Shown: piece after piece, positions 50,465-58,846 of the stretch
How positions within the stretch are numbered: position 1 is the stretch's first letter
Layout of the letters: every line of letters begins with the position of its first letter
Assembly: GCF_009649845.1 (NCBI RefSeq)
Contig: NZ_WJIE01000007.1
Coordinates: 310,001-374,000, forward strand
Origin: Polyangium spumosum
Lineage (GTDB): Bacteria; Myxococcota_A; Polyangia; Polyangiales; Polyangiaceae
DNA length: 64,000 nt
Direction of reading: 5' to 3'
The notes under the pieces: generated by a model
Database searches by the model: none
What the model was told of the DNA's origin: nothing
What the model saw: only the letters and a program-made list of their open reading frames with translations
Translations under genes and position numbers: made by a program

Positions 50465-52126
50465 TCAGCCCGCCAGCGGATCCGCCCCCCGCGCGAGCGC
50501 CGCGAGGATCTCCGGGACCAGGTCGGGAATCTCGCCCGCGAACAGGCCTCGATCGCAGCCGGTGCGGGCGCGCCAGAGGTCGCCGGCGAGCGCGTGGACG
50601 AGCACGCCCGCGCAGGCCGCCTCCTCGGCGGACATGCTGCAAGCAAACGCCGCGATGAGGCCGGTCAGCACGTCGCCGGAGCCGGCCGTGGCGAGGGCCG
50701 GGTTGCCCGCCATGCAGATGAAGAGGCGGCCCTCGGGCGTGGCGATGATCGTGCGGGCGCCCTTGAGGATCACGGTGGCGCTCGTGCGCGCGACGGCCTC
50801 GCGGACGGCGCCGAAGCGGTCCTGCTCGATGGCCGTCGCGCTGCGGCCGAGCAGGCGGCCGAGCTCGCCCGGGTGCGGCGTGAGCACGAGGCGGCCTCTG
50901 GCTTGCGCGAGCGACTCGGGGCGGCCGGCGAAATGGGTGATCGCGTCGGCGTCGACGACCTTGAAGCCGTCCCAGCCGAGCACGACGTGATCAACCGCCG
51001 CCCGCGCCTCCGCGCCGAGGCCGAAACCAGGGCCGATGGCGACGGTGCGGCGTCCAGCGAGGGCCGCGTCGAGTGAAGGGCCGATGCGGCTCGGGTCGAT
51101 CCGCGTGGTCATCACCTCGACGACGCGTGACTCGAGCGACGTCGCGGCGTCGGGCCAGGTGCCGATCGTGACGAGGCCGGCGCCGGCGCGCATCGCGGCC
51201 TTCGCCGTGAGGAGCGAGGCGCCGAGCTTGCCGGGTGAGCCCGCGACGACGAGCACGTCGCCGGCCTTGTGTTTGTGCACGCTCGCCTCGCGCGGGGCGA
51301 AGTACGAGCCGACGGTCTCGCGGCGGATGACCTCGGCGACGACGCCGACGTGGGCGAGGATCGGCGGATCGGGGACGCCGAGGTCGACGACGTGCACGTT
51401 GCCGGAGAGGCGCGCGCCTTCGGGCGTGAGCATGCCGATCTTGAGGTGGCCGAAGGTGACGGTGTCGTCGGCGCGCACGGCGATGCCAAACGGCGAGCCG
51501 CTGTCGGCGTCGAGGCCCGAGGGGATGTCGAGCGCGACGAGGCGGGCGGAGGCGTCGTTGAGGACGGCGATGACGTCGGCGAGGTGGCCGGTGATGGGCC
51601 GGTCGAGGCCCGTGCCGAAGAGGGCGTCGATCACGAAGTCGGCGCGCGCGAGCGCGGCGTGCAGCGGGCCGAGGCTCGAGCCCTCGGGCACCTCGAAGAA
51701 TCGGCCGCCGAGGTCGATGTACGCGTCGTGGTTGATGCGCGCGTCGCCGGTGACCTTCTCGCTCCTGCCCGCGAGGTAGACCTCGACCTCGGCCCCGCGC
51801 GCGTAGAGGTGCCGCGCCACGACGAACCCGTCGCCGCCGTTGTTGCCCGTGCCGCAGACGACGACGACGCGCGCCTCGAGCGGGTACCTCGCGGGCTGAC
51901 CGGGGCTCTGCACGTGGCGGACCGGGAACGAGCGGGCGCGCGCCGCGATCACGTCGGCCTCGTGGCTCGGCGCGCACGGGCAGCGGCGCGCCTCGATCAT
52001 CGCGGAGATCACGTCGGCGGCGCCGCGCCCTGCGTTCTCCATGAGGACGACGCCCGGCACGTGGCAGGTCTCGATCGCGTACTTGTCGAACGCGCGCATC
52101 TGGGCGCGCGTGAGGACGGGGATCAT
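50465..52126 (-). CDS. nnr: Bifunctional NAD(P)H-hydrate epimerase / ADP-dependent dehydratase Nnr
   Basis: 553 residues. Epimerase (YjeF_N) domain at about 1-240: VPGVVLMENAGRGAA, VVCGTGNNGGDGFVVARHL, LDIPSGLDADSG. Dehydratase domain at about 250-553: GDVLVVAGSPGKLGASLLTAKAAMRAGAGLV, LTPHPGELGRLLG, NPALATAGSGDVLTGLIAA. It repairs damaged NADH and NADPH hydrates. Between GRGAADVI and VVVVCGTG is an unusual ~45-residue insert with Cys-Pro-Cys (RRCPCAPS), absent from the family norm. It overlaps pdxJ by four bases (ATGA), so the two are translated together. Confidence 0.95.
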   Translation of the reverse strand: MIPVLTRAQMRAFDKYAIETCHVPGVVLMENAGRGAADVISAMIEARRCPCAPSHEADVIAARARSFPVRHVQSPGQPARYPLEARVVVVCGTGNNGGDGFVVARHLYARGAEVEVYLAGRSEKVTGDARINHDAYIDLGGRFFEVPEGSSLGPLHAALARADFVIDALFGTGLDRPITGHLADVIAVLNDASARLVALDIPSGLDADSGSPFGIAVRADDTVTFGHLKIGMLTPEGARLSGNVHVVDLGVPDPPILAHVGVVAEVIRRETVGSYFAPREASVHKHKAGDVLVVAGSPGKLGASLLTAKAAMRAGAGLVTIGTWPDAATSLESRVVEVMTTRIDPSRIGPSLDAALAGRRTVAIGPGFGLGAEARAAVDHVVLGWDGFKVVDADAITHFAGRPESLAQARGRLVLTPHPGELGRLLGRSATAIEQDRFGAVREAVARTSATVILKGARTIIATPEGRLFICMAGNPALATAGSGDVLTGLIAAFACSMSAEEAACAGVLVHALAGDLWRARTGCDRGLFAGEIPDLVPEILAALARGADPLAG

Positions 52127-52860
52127 CGCGAACGGCCTCGCATGCCGCGGTCGACGGCGCGACGAAGATCCCGCACCGCGCGATCCATCCCGAAGAACAC
52201 CGCGTCGGCGATGACCGAGTGGCCGATGTTGACCTCGACGATGTCGGGGATGGCCACGACGGGCCCGACGTTGTGGCGCGTCAGGCCGTGGCCCGCGGCG
52301 ACCTCGAGGCCGAGCGCCGAGGCGCGGGCCGCGGCGCGCTTCAGGCGATCGAGCTCGTGCTCGGCTTGCTCCCCCGACGCGTGACAGTACTCGCCCGTGT
52401 GCAGCTCGATCTGCGCGACGTGGAGGGCGGCGGAGGCCTCGACCATCTCCTCGTCGGCGCCGATGAAGAGGCTCACCTTGATCCCGCGCTCCTTGGCCAT
52501 CTTCACGGCGGCCTCGATGCCGGCGCGCTTTCCCTTCACGTCGAGCCCGCCCTCGGTCGTGCGCTCCTCGCGGCGCTCGGGGACGAGCGTGATCACGTCG
52601 GGACGCACCCGCGACGCGATGCCGATCATCTCCTCGGTGACGGCCATCTCCAGGTTGAAGAGCGTCTGCACCGAGGCGCGCAGGCGCGTGACGTCGTCGT
52701 CGGTGATGTGGCGCCGATCCTCGCGCAGGTGCGCGGTGATGCCGTCGGCGCCGGCCGCTTCGCAGAGGCCGGCGGCGAAGACAGGATCGGGGTACCGCGT
52801 GCCGCGCGCGTTCCGCACGGTGGCGACGTGATCGATGTTGATGTGGAGGCGGACCGGCAT
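52123..52860 (-). CDS. pdxJ: Pyridoxine 5'-phosphate synthase
   Basis: 245 residues. PdxJ motifs: LHINIDHVATVRNARGT, GADGITAHLREDRRHI, NLEMAVTEEM, LVPERREE, IELHTGEYCHA and AAGHGLTRHNV. It condenses 1-deoxyxylulose 5-phosphate with the serine-derived aminoketone to give pyridoxine phosphate for PLP synthesis. Full length. It is the first gene of a pdxJ-nnr pair. A TAGAGT box ends six bases before the ATG; there is no Shine-Dalgarno sequence. Confidence 0.95.
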   Translation of the reverse strand: MPVRLHINIDHVATVRNARGTRYPDPVFAAGLCEAAGADGITAHLREDRRHITDDDVTRLRASVQTLFNLEMAVTEEMIGIASRVRPDVITLVPERREERTTEGGLDVKGKRAGIEAAVKMAKERGIKVSLFIGADEEMVEASAALHVAQIELHTGEYCHASGEQAEHELDRLKRAAARASALGLEVAAGHGLTRHNVGPVVAIPDIVEVNIGHSVIADAVFFGMDRAVRDLRRAVDRGMRGRSR

Positions 52861-52866
52861 GGCCGG

Positions 52867-52872
52867 ACTCTA
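52867..52872 (-). promoter_or_regulatory. -10 box TAGAGT for leaderless pdxJ start
   Basis: TAGAGT on the minus strand ends six bases before the ATG at 52860. Confidence 0.55.
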
Positions 52873-52886
52873 CTACACGGCGGGAG

Positions 52887-54809
52887 TCAGCGCGTCACGG
52901 CCGCCGTGCTGGCCTGCGTGAGCAAATCCTGAATGTGCTTCACCAGCTTCGCCGGGTCGGTCACCACGCCCTCGGCCAGCAACGCTTGCTCGTAGAGCAG
53001 CTCGGACCAGAGCTTGATCGGCTCTGCGCTCGGGTCCTTCTCGGCCAGCGCGCTCAGGTTCTTCACGATGGGGCTCTCGGGGTTGAGCTCCAGGATGCGC
53101 TTCGCCTGCGGCGCGTCCTCGCCCATCATGCGCATGATCCGCTCCATGTTGACCCCGAGGTCCCCCTCGGCGGCGACGAGGCAGCTCGCGCTGTCGGTCA
53201 GGCGCCGCGAGGCGCGCACGTCCTTCACCCGATCACCGAGCGTCGACTTCACGGCCGAGACCGCGCTCTTGATCTGCTCGCCGGCGAGCTCGTCCGCCTT
53301 CTCGTCCTTGTCGCCGAGGTCGATGTCGCCGTGGGCGATGCTGCGCAGGCGGCGCTTGTCGTATTCGGTCAACGACTGCACGACCCACTCGTCGACCGGC
53401 TCGGTCATCAACAGCACGTCGTAGCCGCGCTTCTTGAAGGCCTCGATGTGCGGGCTCTTCTCCAGCGCGCGGCGGCTCGTGCCCGTCAGGTAGTAGATCT
53501 CCTTCTGCGACTCGGGCATCGCCGCGACGTACTGCTTCAGCGAGAGGAGCTGATCCTCCGGCGTGTTCATCGAGCCGAACCGGCAGAGGTCCGCGATCGT
53601 GTCCTTGTTCTTCCAGTCGACCGACACGCCCTCCTTGAGGACCTTGCCGAACTCCTTCCAGAACTTCGCGAACCGCTCGGGCTCGCTCTCCGAGAGCTCC
53701 TTCAGCCCCTTGAGCACCTGCTTCGTGATCTGCGCCTCGATCTGCTTGAGGGCCTTGTCCTCCTGCAGCATCTCGCGCGAGACGTTGAGCGAGAGGTCCT
53801 CCGAGTCGACCACGCCGCGCAGGAAGCGCAGGTAGATCGGCGCGACCTTGTCGCAGTCCTCGACGATGAGCACGCGCTTCGCGTAGAGCCGCACGGCCCG
53901 GCGATCACGCTGGAAGAGGTCCGGCGGCGCCTTCTCGGGCACGTAGAGCAACGCGTGGAACTGCACCGGCGCGTCGATGGAGACGTGCAGGTGCCAGAGC
54001 GGCGTCTCGCCTTCGTAGCCGCCCGTCACGTGCCGGAAGAACTCGGCGTGTTGCTCTTCGGTGATCTGCGACTTCGGCAGCGTCCAGAGCGCCGCCTTGC
54101 GGTTCGCGACCTCGCCGTTCACCGAGATCGGGAAGTGCACGAAGTCCGAGTACTTGCGGATGATCTCCTTGATCCGCCACGCCTTCGTGTACTCGCGCGT
54201 GTCCTCCTTGAGGTGCAGCGTGATCGTCGTCCCGGGGTGCTTGCGCTCGCCCGCGGCGACCGTGAACGAGCCCGCGCCCGCCGAGCGCCAGAGCACGGCC
54301 TCGGCCCCGGGCAGCATGGAGAGCGTCTCCACGTCGACGCGCGCGGCGACCATGAACGCGGCGTAGAAGCCCACGCCGAACTGGCCGATGAGCTTGACCG
54401 CGGCGTCCTTGTCCTGGGCCCTGCGGAGCTCCTCCGCGTGGGACTTCAGGAACTCGAGCGAGCCGCTCTTGGCGATCGTGCCGAGGTTCTGGACGACCTC
54501 GTCGCGCGTCATGCCGATGCCGTTGTCCTCGATGACGATCGTGCGCGCCTCGTCGTCGAGCTTGATCGAGATCGCGGGCTCGCCCTCCTGCTCGGTCACG
54601 TCCTTGCGCGTGAGGGCGAGGAAGCGGGCCTTGTCGAGCGCGTCGGAGGCGTTCGAGACCAGCTCGCGGAGGAAGACCTCCTGGTTCGCGTAGAGCGAGT
54701 TGATGACGAGGGACAGCACCTGCTGCACCTCCGCCTGGAACGGCATCTCCACGGCGGCAGGGGAGGCGGCGGGGGGTGCTTCGGGGTTCGGGGAGGCTTC
54801 TTGGCTCAT
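52887..54809 (-). CDS. htpG: Molecular chaperone HtpG (Hsp90)
   Basis: 640 residues. The GHKL ATPase domain at about 25-240 has LVSNASDALDKARFL, DNGIGMTRDEVVQNLGTIAKSGS and IGQFGVGFYAAFMVA. The middle domain follows (FPISVNGEVANRKAALWTLP, LYAKRVLIVEDCD, NVSREMLQEDKALKQI) and then the C-terminal dimerisation domain. Full length and intact. A ~20-residue Pro/Ala N-terminal extension precedes the fold. It is divergent from hemB; the 79-bp gap between them serves both. Confidence 0.97.
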   Translation of the reverse strand: MSQEASPNPEAPPAASPAAVEMPFQAEVQQVLSLVINSLYANQEVFLRELVSNASDALDKARFLALTRKDVTEQEGEPAISIKLDDEARTIVIEDNGIGMTRDEVVQNLGTIAKSGSLEFLKSHAEELRRAQDKDAAVKLIGQFGVGFYAAFMVAARVDVETLSMLPGAEAVLWRSAGAGSFTVAAGERKHPGTTITLHLKEDTREYTKAWRIKEIIRKYSDFVHFPISVNGEVANRKAALWTLPKSQITEEQHAEFFRHVTGGYEGETPLWHLHVSIDAPVQFHALLYVPEKAPPDLFQRDRRAVRLYAKRVLIVEDCDKVAPIYLRFLRGVVDSEDLSLNVSREMLQEDKALKQIEAQITKQVLKGLKELSESEPERFAKFWKEFGKVLKEGVSVDWKNKDTIADLCRFGSMNTPEDQLLSLKQYVAAMPESQKEIYYLTGTSRRALEKSPHIEAFKKRGYDVLLMTEPVDEWVVQSLTEYDKRRLRSIAHGDIDLGDKDEKADELAGEQIKSAVSAVKSTLGDRVKDVRASRRLTDSASCLVAAEGDLGVNMERIMRMMGEDAPQAKRILELNPESPIVKNLSALAEKDPSAEPIKLWSELLYEQALLAEGVVTDPAKLVKHIQDLLTQASTAAVTR

Positions 54810-54873
54810 GGCGACGACGAAATGGATCCGCTTTCGGGAAATGCAATCCCCCTCCCCGCACGAAATCCGGCGC

Positions 54874-54882
54874 TGCTACAGT
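54874..54882 (+). promoter_or_regulatory. Extended -10 TGCTACAGT for leaderless hemB start
   Basis: TGC plus TACAGT ends six bases before the GTG at 54889. It fixes the hemB start, since the open frame extends much further upstream. Confidence 0.6.
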
Positions 54883-54888
54883 GGCCGC

Positions 54889-55872
54889 GTGTTCCCGACC
54901 GAACGTCCCCGCCGGCTCCGCCGCTCGTCCGCGATCCGGAGCCTGGTCCGCGAAACCTCCCTGGCCCCCTCCGACCTCGTCCTGCCCCTCTTCTTCAACG
55001 AGGTGCTCGACGCGCCACGCCCCGTCTCGACCATGCCGGGCGTCTCCCAGCTCCCGGTCGCCGCGGCCGCCGAGCAGGCGCGACTCTGCCGATCGCTCGG
55101 GCTCGGCGGGGTCATCCTCTTCGGCCTGCCCCGGACGAAGGACGCGAGCGGCTCGTCCGCCTACGATCCGAGCGGCCCGGTGCCACGCGCGGTCGCGGCC
55201 ATGAAAGACGCGGCGCCGGATCTCCTGGTGATCACGGACGTCTGCGTCGACGAGTACACCGAGCACGGCCACTGCGGGATCTTGAAGCCCGGCCCGCGCG
55301 GTGATCTCGAGGTCGACAACGACGCGACGCTCGAGGTGCTGGCGAAGGCCGCGCTCGTGCACGCGGCGGCGGGCGCGGACGTCGTGGCGCCGAGCGACAT
55401 GATGGACGGGCGCGTGGGGGCGATCCGGCGCGCGCTCGACGGCGAGGGCCACGAGGGCACGGCGATCCTGTCGTACGCGGTGAAGTACGCGTCGAGCTTC
55501 TACGGCCCGTTCCGCGAGGCCGCGGACTGCGCGCCGAAGTTCGGCGATCGCGCGGGATACCAGATGGATCCGGCGAACACGCGCGAGGCGCTGCGCGAGG
55601 CGCGGCTCGACGAGGAGGAGGGCGCGGACCTCCTGATGGTGAAGCCGGCGCTGCCTTACCTCGACGTGATCACGCGGGTGCGCGCGGCCTCGCCGCTGCC
55701 GCTCGGCGCGTACAACGTGAGCGGCGAGTACGCGATGATCAAGGCCGCGTCGGCGGCGGGGATGATCGACGAGAAGCGCGCGGTGCTCGAGCTGCTCACG
55801 TCGATCCGGCGCGCGGGAGCGGACTTCATCCTGACGTACCACGCCGTGGACGCGGCGCGCTGGCTCGGCTGA
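54889..55872 (+). CDS. hemB: Delta-aminolevulinic acid dehydratase (porphobilinogen synthase)
   Basis: 327 residues from a GTG at 54889. Catalytic lysines Lys199 (SYAVKYASSFYGPFR) and Lys252 (LLMVKPALPYLD) are present. The metal region reads DVCVDEYTEHGHCG: Cys119 and Cys129 of the zinc triad are kept, but the middle position is Asp121, as in magnesium-type enzymes. The product makes porphobilinogen for haem. The stop overlaps the ATG of the lipoprotein at 55872 (TGATG), so they are cotranscribed. The TGCTACAGT box six bases upstream sets the start. Confidence 0.95.
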   Translation: MFPTERPRRLRRSSAIRSLVRETSLAPSDLVLPLFFNEVLDAPRPVSTMPGVSQLPVAAAAEQARLCRSLGLGGVILFGLPRTKDASGSSAYDPSGPVPRAVAAMKDAAPDLLVITDVCVDEYTEHGHCGILKPGPRGDLEVDNDATLEVLAKAALVHAAAGADVVAPSDMMDGRVGAIRRALDGEGHEGTAILSYAVKYASSFYGPFREAADCAPKFGDRAGYQMDPANTREALREARLDEEEGADLLMVKPALPYLDVITRVRAASPLPLGAYNVSGEYAMIKAASAAGMIDEKRAVLELLTSIRRAGADFILTYHAVDAARWLG

Positions 55873-56369
55873 TGGGCATCACCACGCGATGGGTGATGCT
55901 CGCGGGCGCGCTCGTGCTCGCGCTCGTGGGATCGAGCGGCTGCAACACGATCAACGCGCTCGGCCCGAACTGCGACCGCTCGGCGGAGAACAACACGCCG
56001 GTGCGGTACGTGGAGGGCACGGTGGAGAACGGCGTCTACATGAGCACGCCGTGGAAAGGGGAGCTGCTCTGGTTCCCCGCGGGGATGCGTTACGAGCTCG
56101 AGCACGGGCTCGGCGAGGTGCCGCGCTTCGTGGACATCTGGCTCTCGTTCAACAAGTGCGGGACGAAGGACAGCACGGTCGCGCCCGCGTCGGGCAACCA
56201 GGCGGAGCTGCGCACGGTCGACGCGAACAAGCTCGTGATCGTGAACGGGAGCTGCGTGGACTACTGGCTGCTCGTGGTCGCGGGGACAGGGAACGGGGAG
56301 CCGGATCCGATGATGGATCCGGAGGCGATGGGCGACCGGAGCTGCGCGGATGAGGATGCGGGGATGTGA
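55872..56369 (+). CDS. Lipoprotein translationally coupled to hemB
   Basis: 165 residues. Signal peptide with lipobox GSSGC, then a ~140-residue domain with paired Cys (NKCGTKDS, NGSCVDYW, RSCADED). Beta-rich sequence with RYVEGTVENGVYMSTPW and WKGELLWFPAGMRYELEHGLG. No family recognised. It begins within the hemB stop. A role in haem metabolism is not implied by sequence. The AlbA_2 gene follows after 12 bp. Confidence 0.7.
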   Translation: MGITTRWVMLAGALVLALVGSSGCNTINALGPNCDRSAENNTPVRYVEGTVENGVYMSTPWKGELLWFPAGMRYELEHGLGEVPRFVDIWLSFNKCGTKDSTVAPASGNQAELRTVDANKLVIVNGSCVDYWLLVVAGTGNGEPDPMMDPEAMGDRSCADEDAGM

Positions 56370-56381
56370 GGGGGTGGGGTC

Positions 56382-57578
56382 GTGCTGACCGAGCAGGAGA
56401 TCGCGAGTCTGGCGGCGGATCTGGAGAGCTTCCGGGTCGAGCGGAAGCAGTCGTTCACGTCCGCGAAGAGCGCGATCGAAGAGGTGATCTGCGCGTTCGC
56501 CAACGACCTGCCAGGCATGGGAGAGACCGGCGTCCTCTTGATCGGCGTTCATGACAAGACGGGCGAGCCCACCGGGCTCGAGGTGACCGATCAGCTCCTC
56601 CAGCAGATCACGGGCATCCGCAGCGACGGAGCGATCCTCCCCTTTCCTGTGATGCACGTGTACAAGGCCACGCTCGCGGGAAAGGACATCGTCGTCGTCG
56701 AGGTGCAGCCCTCGCACGAGCCGCCCGTGCGCCTGCGCGGTCGTGTGCGCATCCGCGTGGGTCCTCGTCGTGACACGGCCACGCGAGACGAAGAGCGCAT
56801 CCTGACCGAACGACGTCGCAACTGGGACGGGCCGTTCGACCAGCGCCCCATCCGTGGATCGACCCTCGACGAGCTCGACCTGAAGCTCTTCGAGCGAGAG
56901 TTTCTGCCCAGCGCTGTCGCGCCGGAGGTCCTTCGCGAGAACGGCCGCTCGATCCCCGAGCAGCTCGCCGCGCTGCACCTCGCGTCACCGGACGCCGTGC
57001 CGAACGTGGCGGGGTTGCTCATCCTCGGTCGCGAGCCGACGACCTACCTGCCCGGAGCGTACGTGCAGTTCCTGCGCGTGGACGGCACGGAGCTGACGGA
57101 TCCGATCGTGGATCGGAAAGAGCTTTCAGGCCCCTTGCCGGAGGTGCTGCGGCGCATGGACGAGATCACGAGCGCGCACATCCATGTCGCGACCGCCGTG
57201 ACGGGTGGTCCGGTGGAGCGACGCTCGCCGGACTACCCGATGGCGGCGCTCCAGCAGCTCCTCCGCAACGCGGCGATCCACCGCAACTACGAGACGAGCA
57301 ACGCGCCCCTCCAGTGGTACTGGTTCTCGGACCGGATCGAGATCCACAACCCGGGTGGTCTCTTCGGCCGCGCCACGCCGCAGACGTTCGGCAAGCCCGG
57401 CGGGAACGACTATCGCAACCCCACCGTCGCCGCGGCCCTCTACCAGCTCGGCTTCGTGCAGCGCTTTGGCATGGGCGTCCCGCTCGCGCGGAAGGCCTGC
57501 AAGGACAACGGCAACCCAGAGCCGGAGTTCATCCTCGAACCGTCCACCTTCGGCGTCATCGTCAAGGCACGCGCATGA
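56382..57578 (+). CDS. AlbA_2/Schlafen-type protein with GHKL-like ATPase C-terminus (COG2865)
   Basis: 398 residues, GTG start with GAGGGGGTGGGG upstream. The AlbA_2 domain is at about 12-130 (ESFRVERKQSFTSAKSAIEEVICAFAND, then TGVLLIGVHDKTG, HEPPVRLRGRVRIRVGPRR). The C-terminal half matches the HATPase_c_4-like region of COG2865: LLRNAAIHRNYE, SDRIEIHNPGGLFG, DYRNPTVAAALYQLGFVQRFGMGVPLARK. COG2865 proteins are often predicted regulators and occur in defence islands. The stop overlaps the parA-like ATG (ATGA), so the two products are made together. G+C is lower here than in hemB. Confidence 0.8.
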   Translation: MLTEQEIASLAADLESFRVERKQSFTSAKSAIEEVICAFANDLPGMGETGVLLIGVHDKTGEPTGLEVTDQLLQQITGIRSDGAILPFPVMHVYKATLAGKDIVVVEVQPSHEPPVRLRGRVRIRVGPRRDTATRDEERILTERRRNWDGPFDQRPIRGSTLDELDLKLFEREFLPSAVAPEVLRENGRSIPEQLAALHLASPDAVPNVAGLLILGREPTTYLPGAYVQFLRVDGTELTDPIVDRKELSGPLPEVLRRMDEITSAHIHVATAVTGGPVERRSPDYPMAALQQLLRNAAIHRNYETSNAPLQWYWFSDRIEIHNPGGLFGRATPQTFGKPGGNDYRNPTVAAALYQLGFVQRFGMGVPLARKACKDNGNPEPEFILEPSTFGVIVKARA

Positions 57579-58573
57579 AGCGGATCGCGTTCCTGAACAG
57601 CAAAGGCGACGTCGGGCAGACGACACTCGTCTACCACCTCGCGCACATGCTTGTGGACCAGGGGCATCGGGTGCTCCTGCTCGATCTTGATCCGCAATCC
57701 GGCCTGACAGCCATGTGTTTGCCAGAGGATCGAATCGAGGATCTCTGGAGCGACTATCCATTTGAAGACCGCACCGTCTTCGACGCGGTACACCCGCTCC
57801 TCCTCGGGACAGGCGACATCCGGAAGCCGCACGTGGAGGAGCTGAAAGAGGGCCTGGCGCTCGTGCCCGGGGACGTCGCCTTGTACGCGTTCGAGGAGAC
57901 GCTCTCCGATGCATGGATACGTGCCCTCAACGGCGATGCGTATGCCTTTCGCGCACTTTCGGCATTCCATCGGCTCATCGCCATGGCCACCGAACAGCAC
58001 CGACCGGATGTGACTCTCCTCGACGTGGGTCGCGGCCTCGGCGCCAACACACGCGCCGCGCTTCTCGCCGCTGACTTCGTGGTCACCCCACTCGCGCCAG
58101 ATCCCTACTCCATGCTGGGGCTTCACAACGCCGGGATGACCCTCCCCAGCTGGCGAGACCACTGGCGGCTGATGCTCGACGGAAGCCCTAACGTAGAACT
58201 CGACCTGCCCACCGGGCAGATGGAACCGCTGGGCTACGTCGTCATGCAGGCCGTGATGCGCCTATCAAAACCGATCAAAGCCTACGAGAAGTGGCTGGAA
58301 CGAATCGCCGGCACGTACCATCAGTCGATCCTACACGACCGTTTCTTCCTCCCCTCTTCCCAGGGGGATCCGTGGTGCCTCGGCATCATGCGCAACTACC
58401 AGAGCCTCATGCCGCTCGCGCAGGATGCGCGGAAGCCAATGTTCGACTTGCGCCCGGGTGACGGCGCCATCGGCGCGCACATGGAAGCCGTCCTACGTTG
58501 CCGCGAAGACTTCGAGCGCCTCTCCACATCCATCCTCACCCGCGCCGACGAGCTGAGCGCCCAAGCCCCGTAA
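57575..58573 (+). CDS. ParA-like ATPase with degenerate P-loop
   Basis: 332 residues. The deviant Walker A is NSKGDVGQTT: signature Lys10 is present, but the second Gly is Asp12 and the P-loop lysine is Gln15, where ParA/MinD proteins have KGGVGKTT. Walker A' or switch I region LLLDLDPQSGLT and Walker B TLLDVGRGLG, where canonical ParA has an acidic D.PP, are also altered. ATP binding or hydrolysis is probably lost or changed. No ParB gene or parS-like site is near. It follows the AlbA_2 gene with a four-base overlap. G+C is visibly lower (two 60-base lines count 33 and 35 against 41 in hemB), which suggests transfer. The 21-bp array begins at its 3' end. Confidence 0.85.
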   Translation: MKRIAFLNSKGDVGQTTLVYHLAHMLVDQGHRVLLLDLDPQSGLTAMCLPEDRIEDLWSDYPFEDRTVFDAVHPLLLGTGDIRKPHVEELKEGLALVPGDVALYAFEETLSDAWIRALNGDAYAFRALSAFHRLIAMATEQHRPDVTLLDVGRGLGANTRAALLAADFVVTPLAPDPYSMLGLHNAGMTLPSWRDHWRLMLDGSPNVELDLPTGQMEPLGYVVMQAVMRLSKPIKAYEKWLERIAGTYHQSILHDRFFLPSSQGDPWCLGIMRNYQSLMPLAQDARKPMFDLRPGDGAIGAHMEAVLRCREDFERLSTSILTRADELSAQAP

Positions 58574-58587
58574 CCGCGGCGAAAGGC

Positions 58588-58839
58588 GGAACGACTCCCG
58601 CGAAGCGCGGAACGACTCCCGCGAAAGGCGGAACGACTCCCGCGAAAGGCGGAACGACTCCCGCGAAGCGCGGAACGACTCCCGCGAAGCGCGGAACGAC
58701 TCCCGCGAAAGGCGGAACGACTCCCGCGAAGCGCGGAACGACTCCCGCGAAGCGCGGAACGACTCCCGCGAAGCGCGGAACGACTCCCGCGAAGCGCGGA
58801 ACGACTCCCGCGAAGCGCGGAACGACTCCCGCGAAGCGC
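58588..58839. repeat. Array of twelve 21-bp tandem repeats in two variants
   Basis: Twelve contiguous 21-bp units, each GGAACGACTCCCGCGAA followed by GCGC or AGGC; otherwise identical. Order from 58588 (G for GCGC, A for AGGC): G A A G G A G G G G G G. A half unit precedes (58577-58587) and a decayed one follows (58840-58858) into the exporter 3' end. GCGC units can form CCGCG-AAG-CGCGG and AGGC units CCGC-GAAAG-GCGG, so both variants keep a hairpin. It separates the convergent parA-like and exporter genes. There are no spacers, so it is not CRISPR. Confidence 0.9.
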
Positions 58840-58846
58840 GGAACCC

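Noticed and set aside
52935-55304. A 789-codon plus frame opposite htpG
   Set aside because: It is the complement of htpG, extends into hemB in another frame and has random composition.
57575-58573. Chromosomal or plasmid partition locus
   Set aside because: Despite the ParA match there is no ParB, no parS-like palindrome and the P-loop is altered.
58588-58839. CRISPR array
   Set aside because: The 21-bp units are contiguous with no unique spacers, and there are no cas genes nearby.
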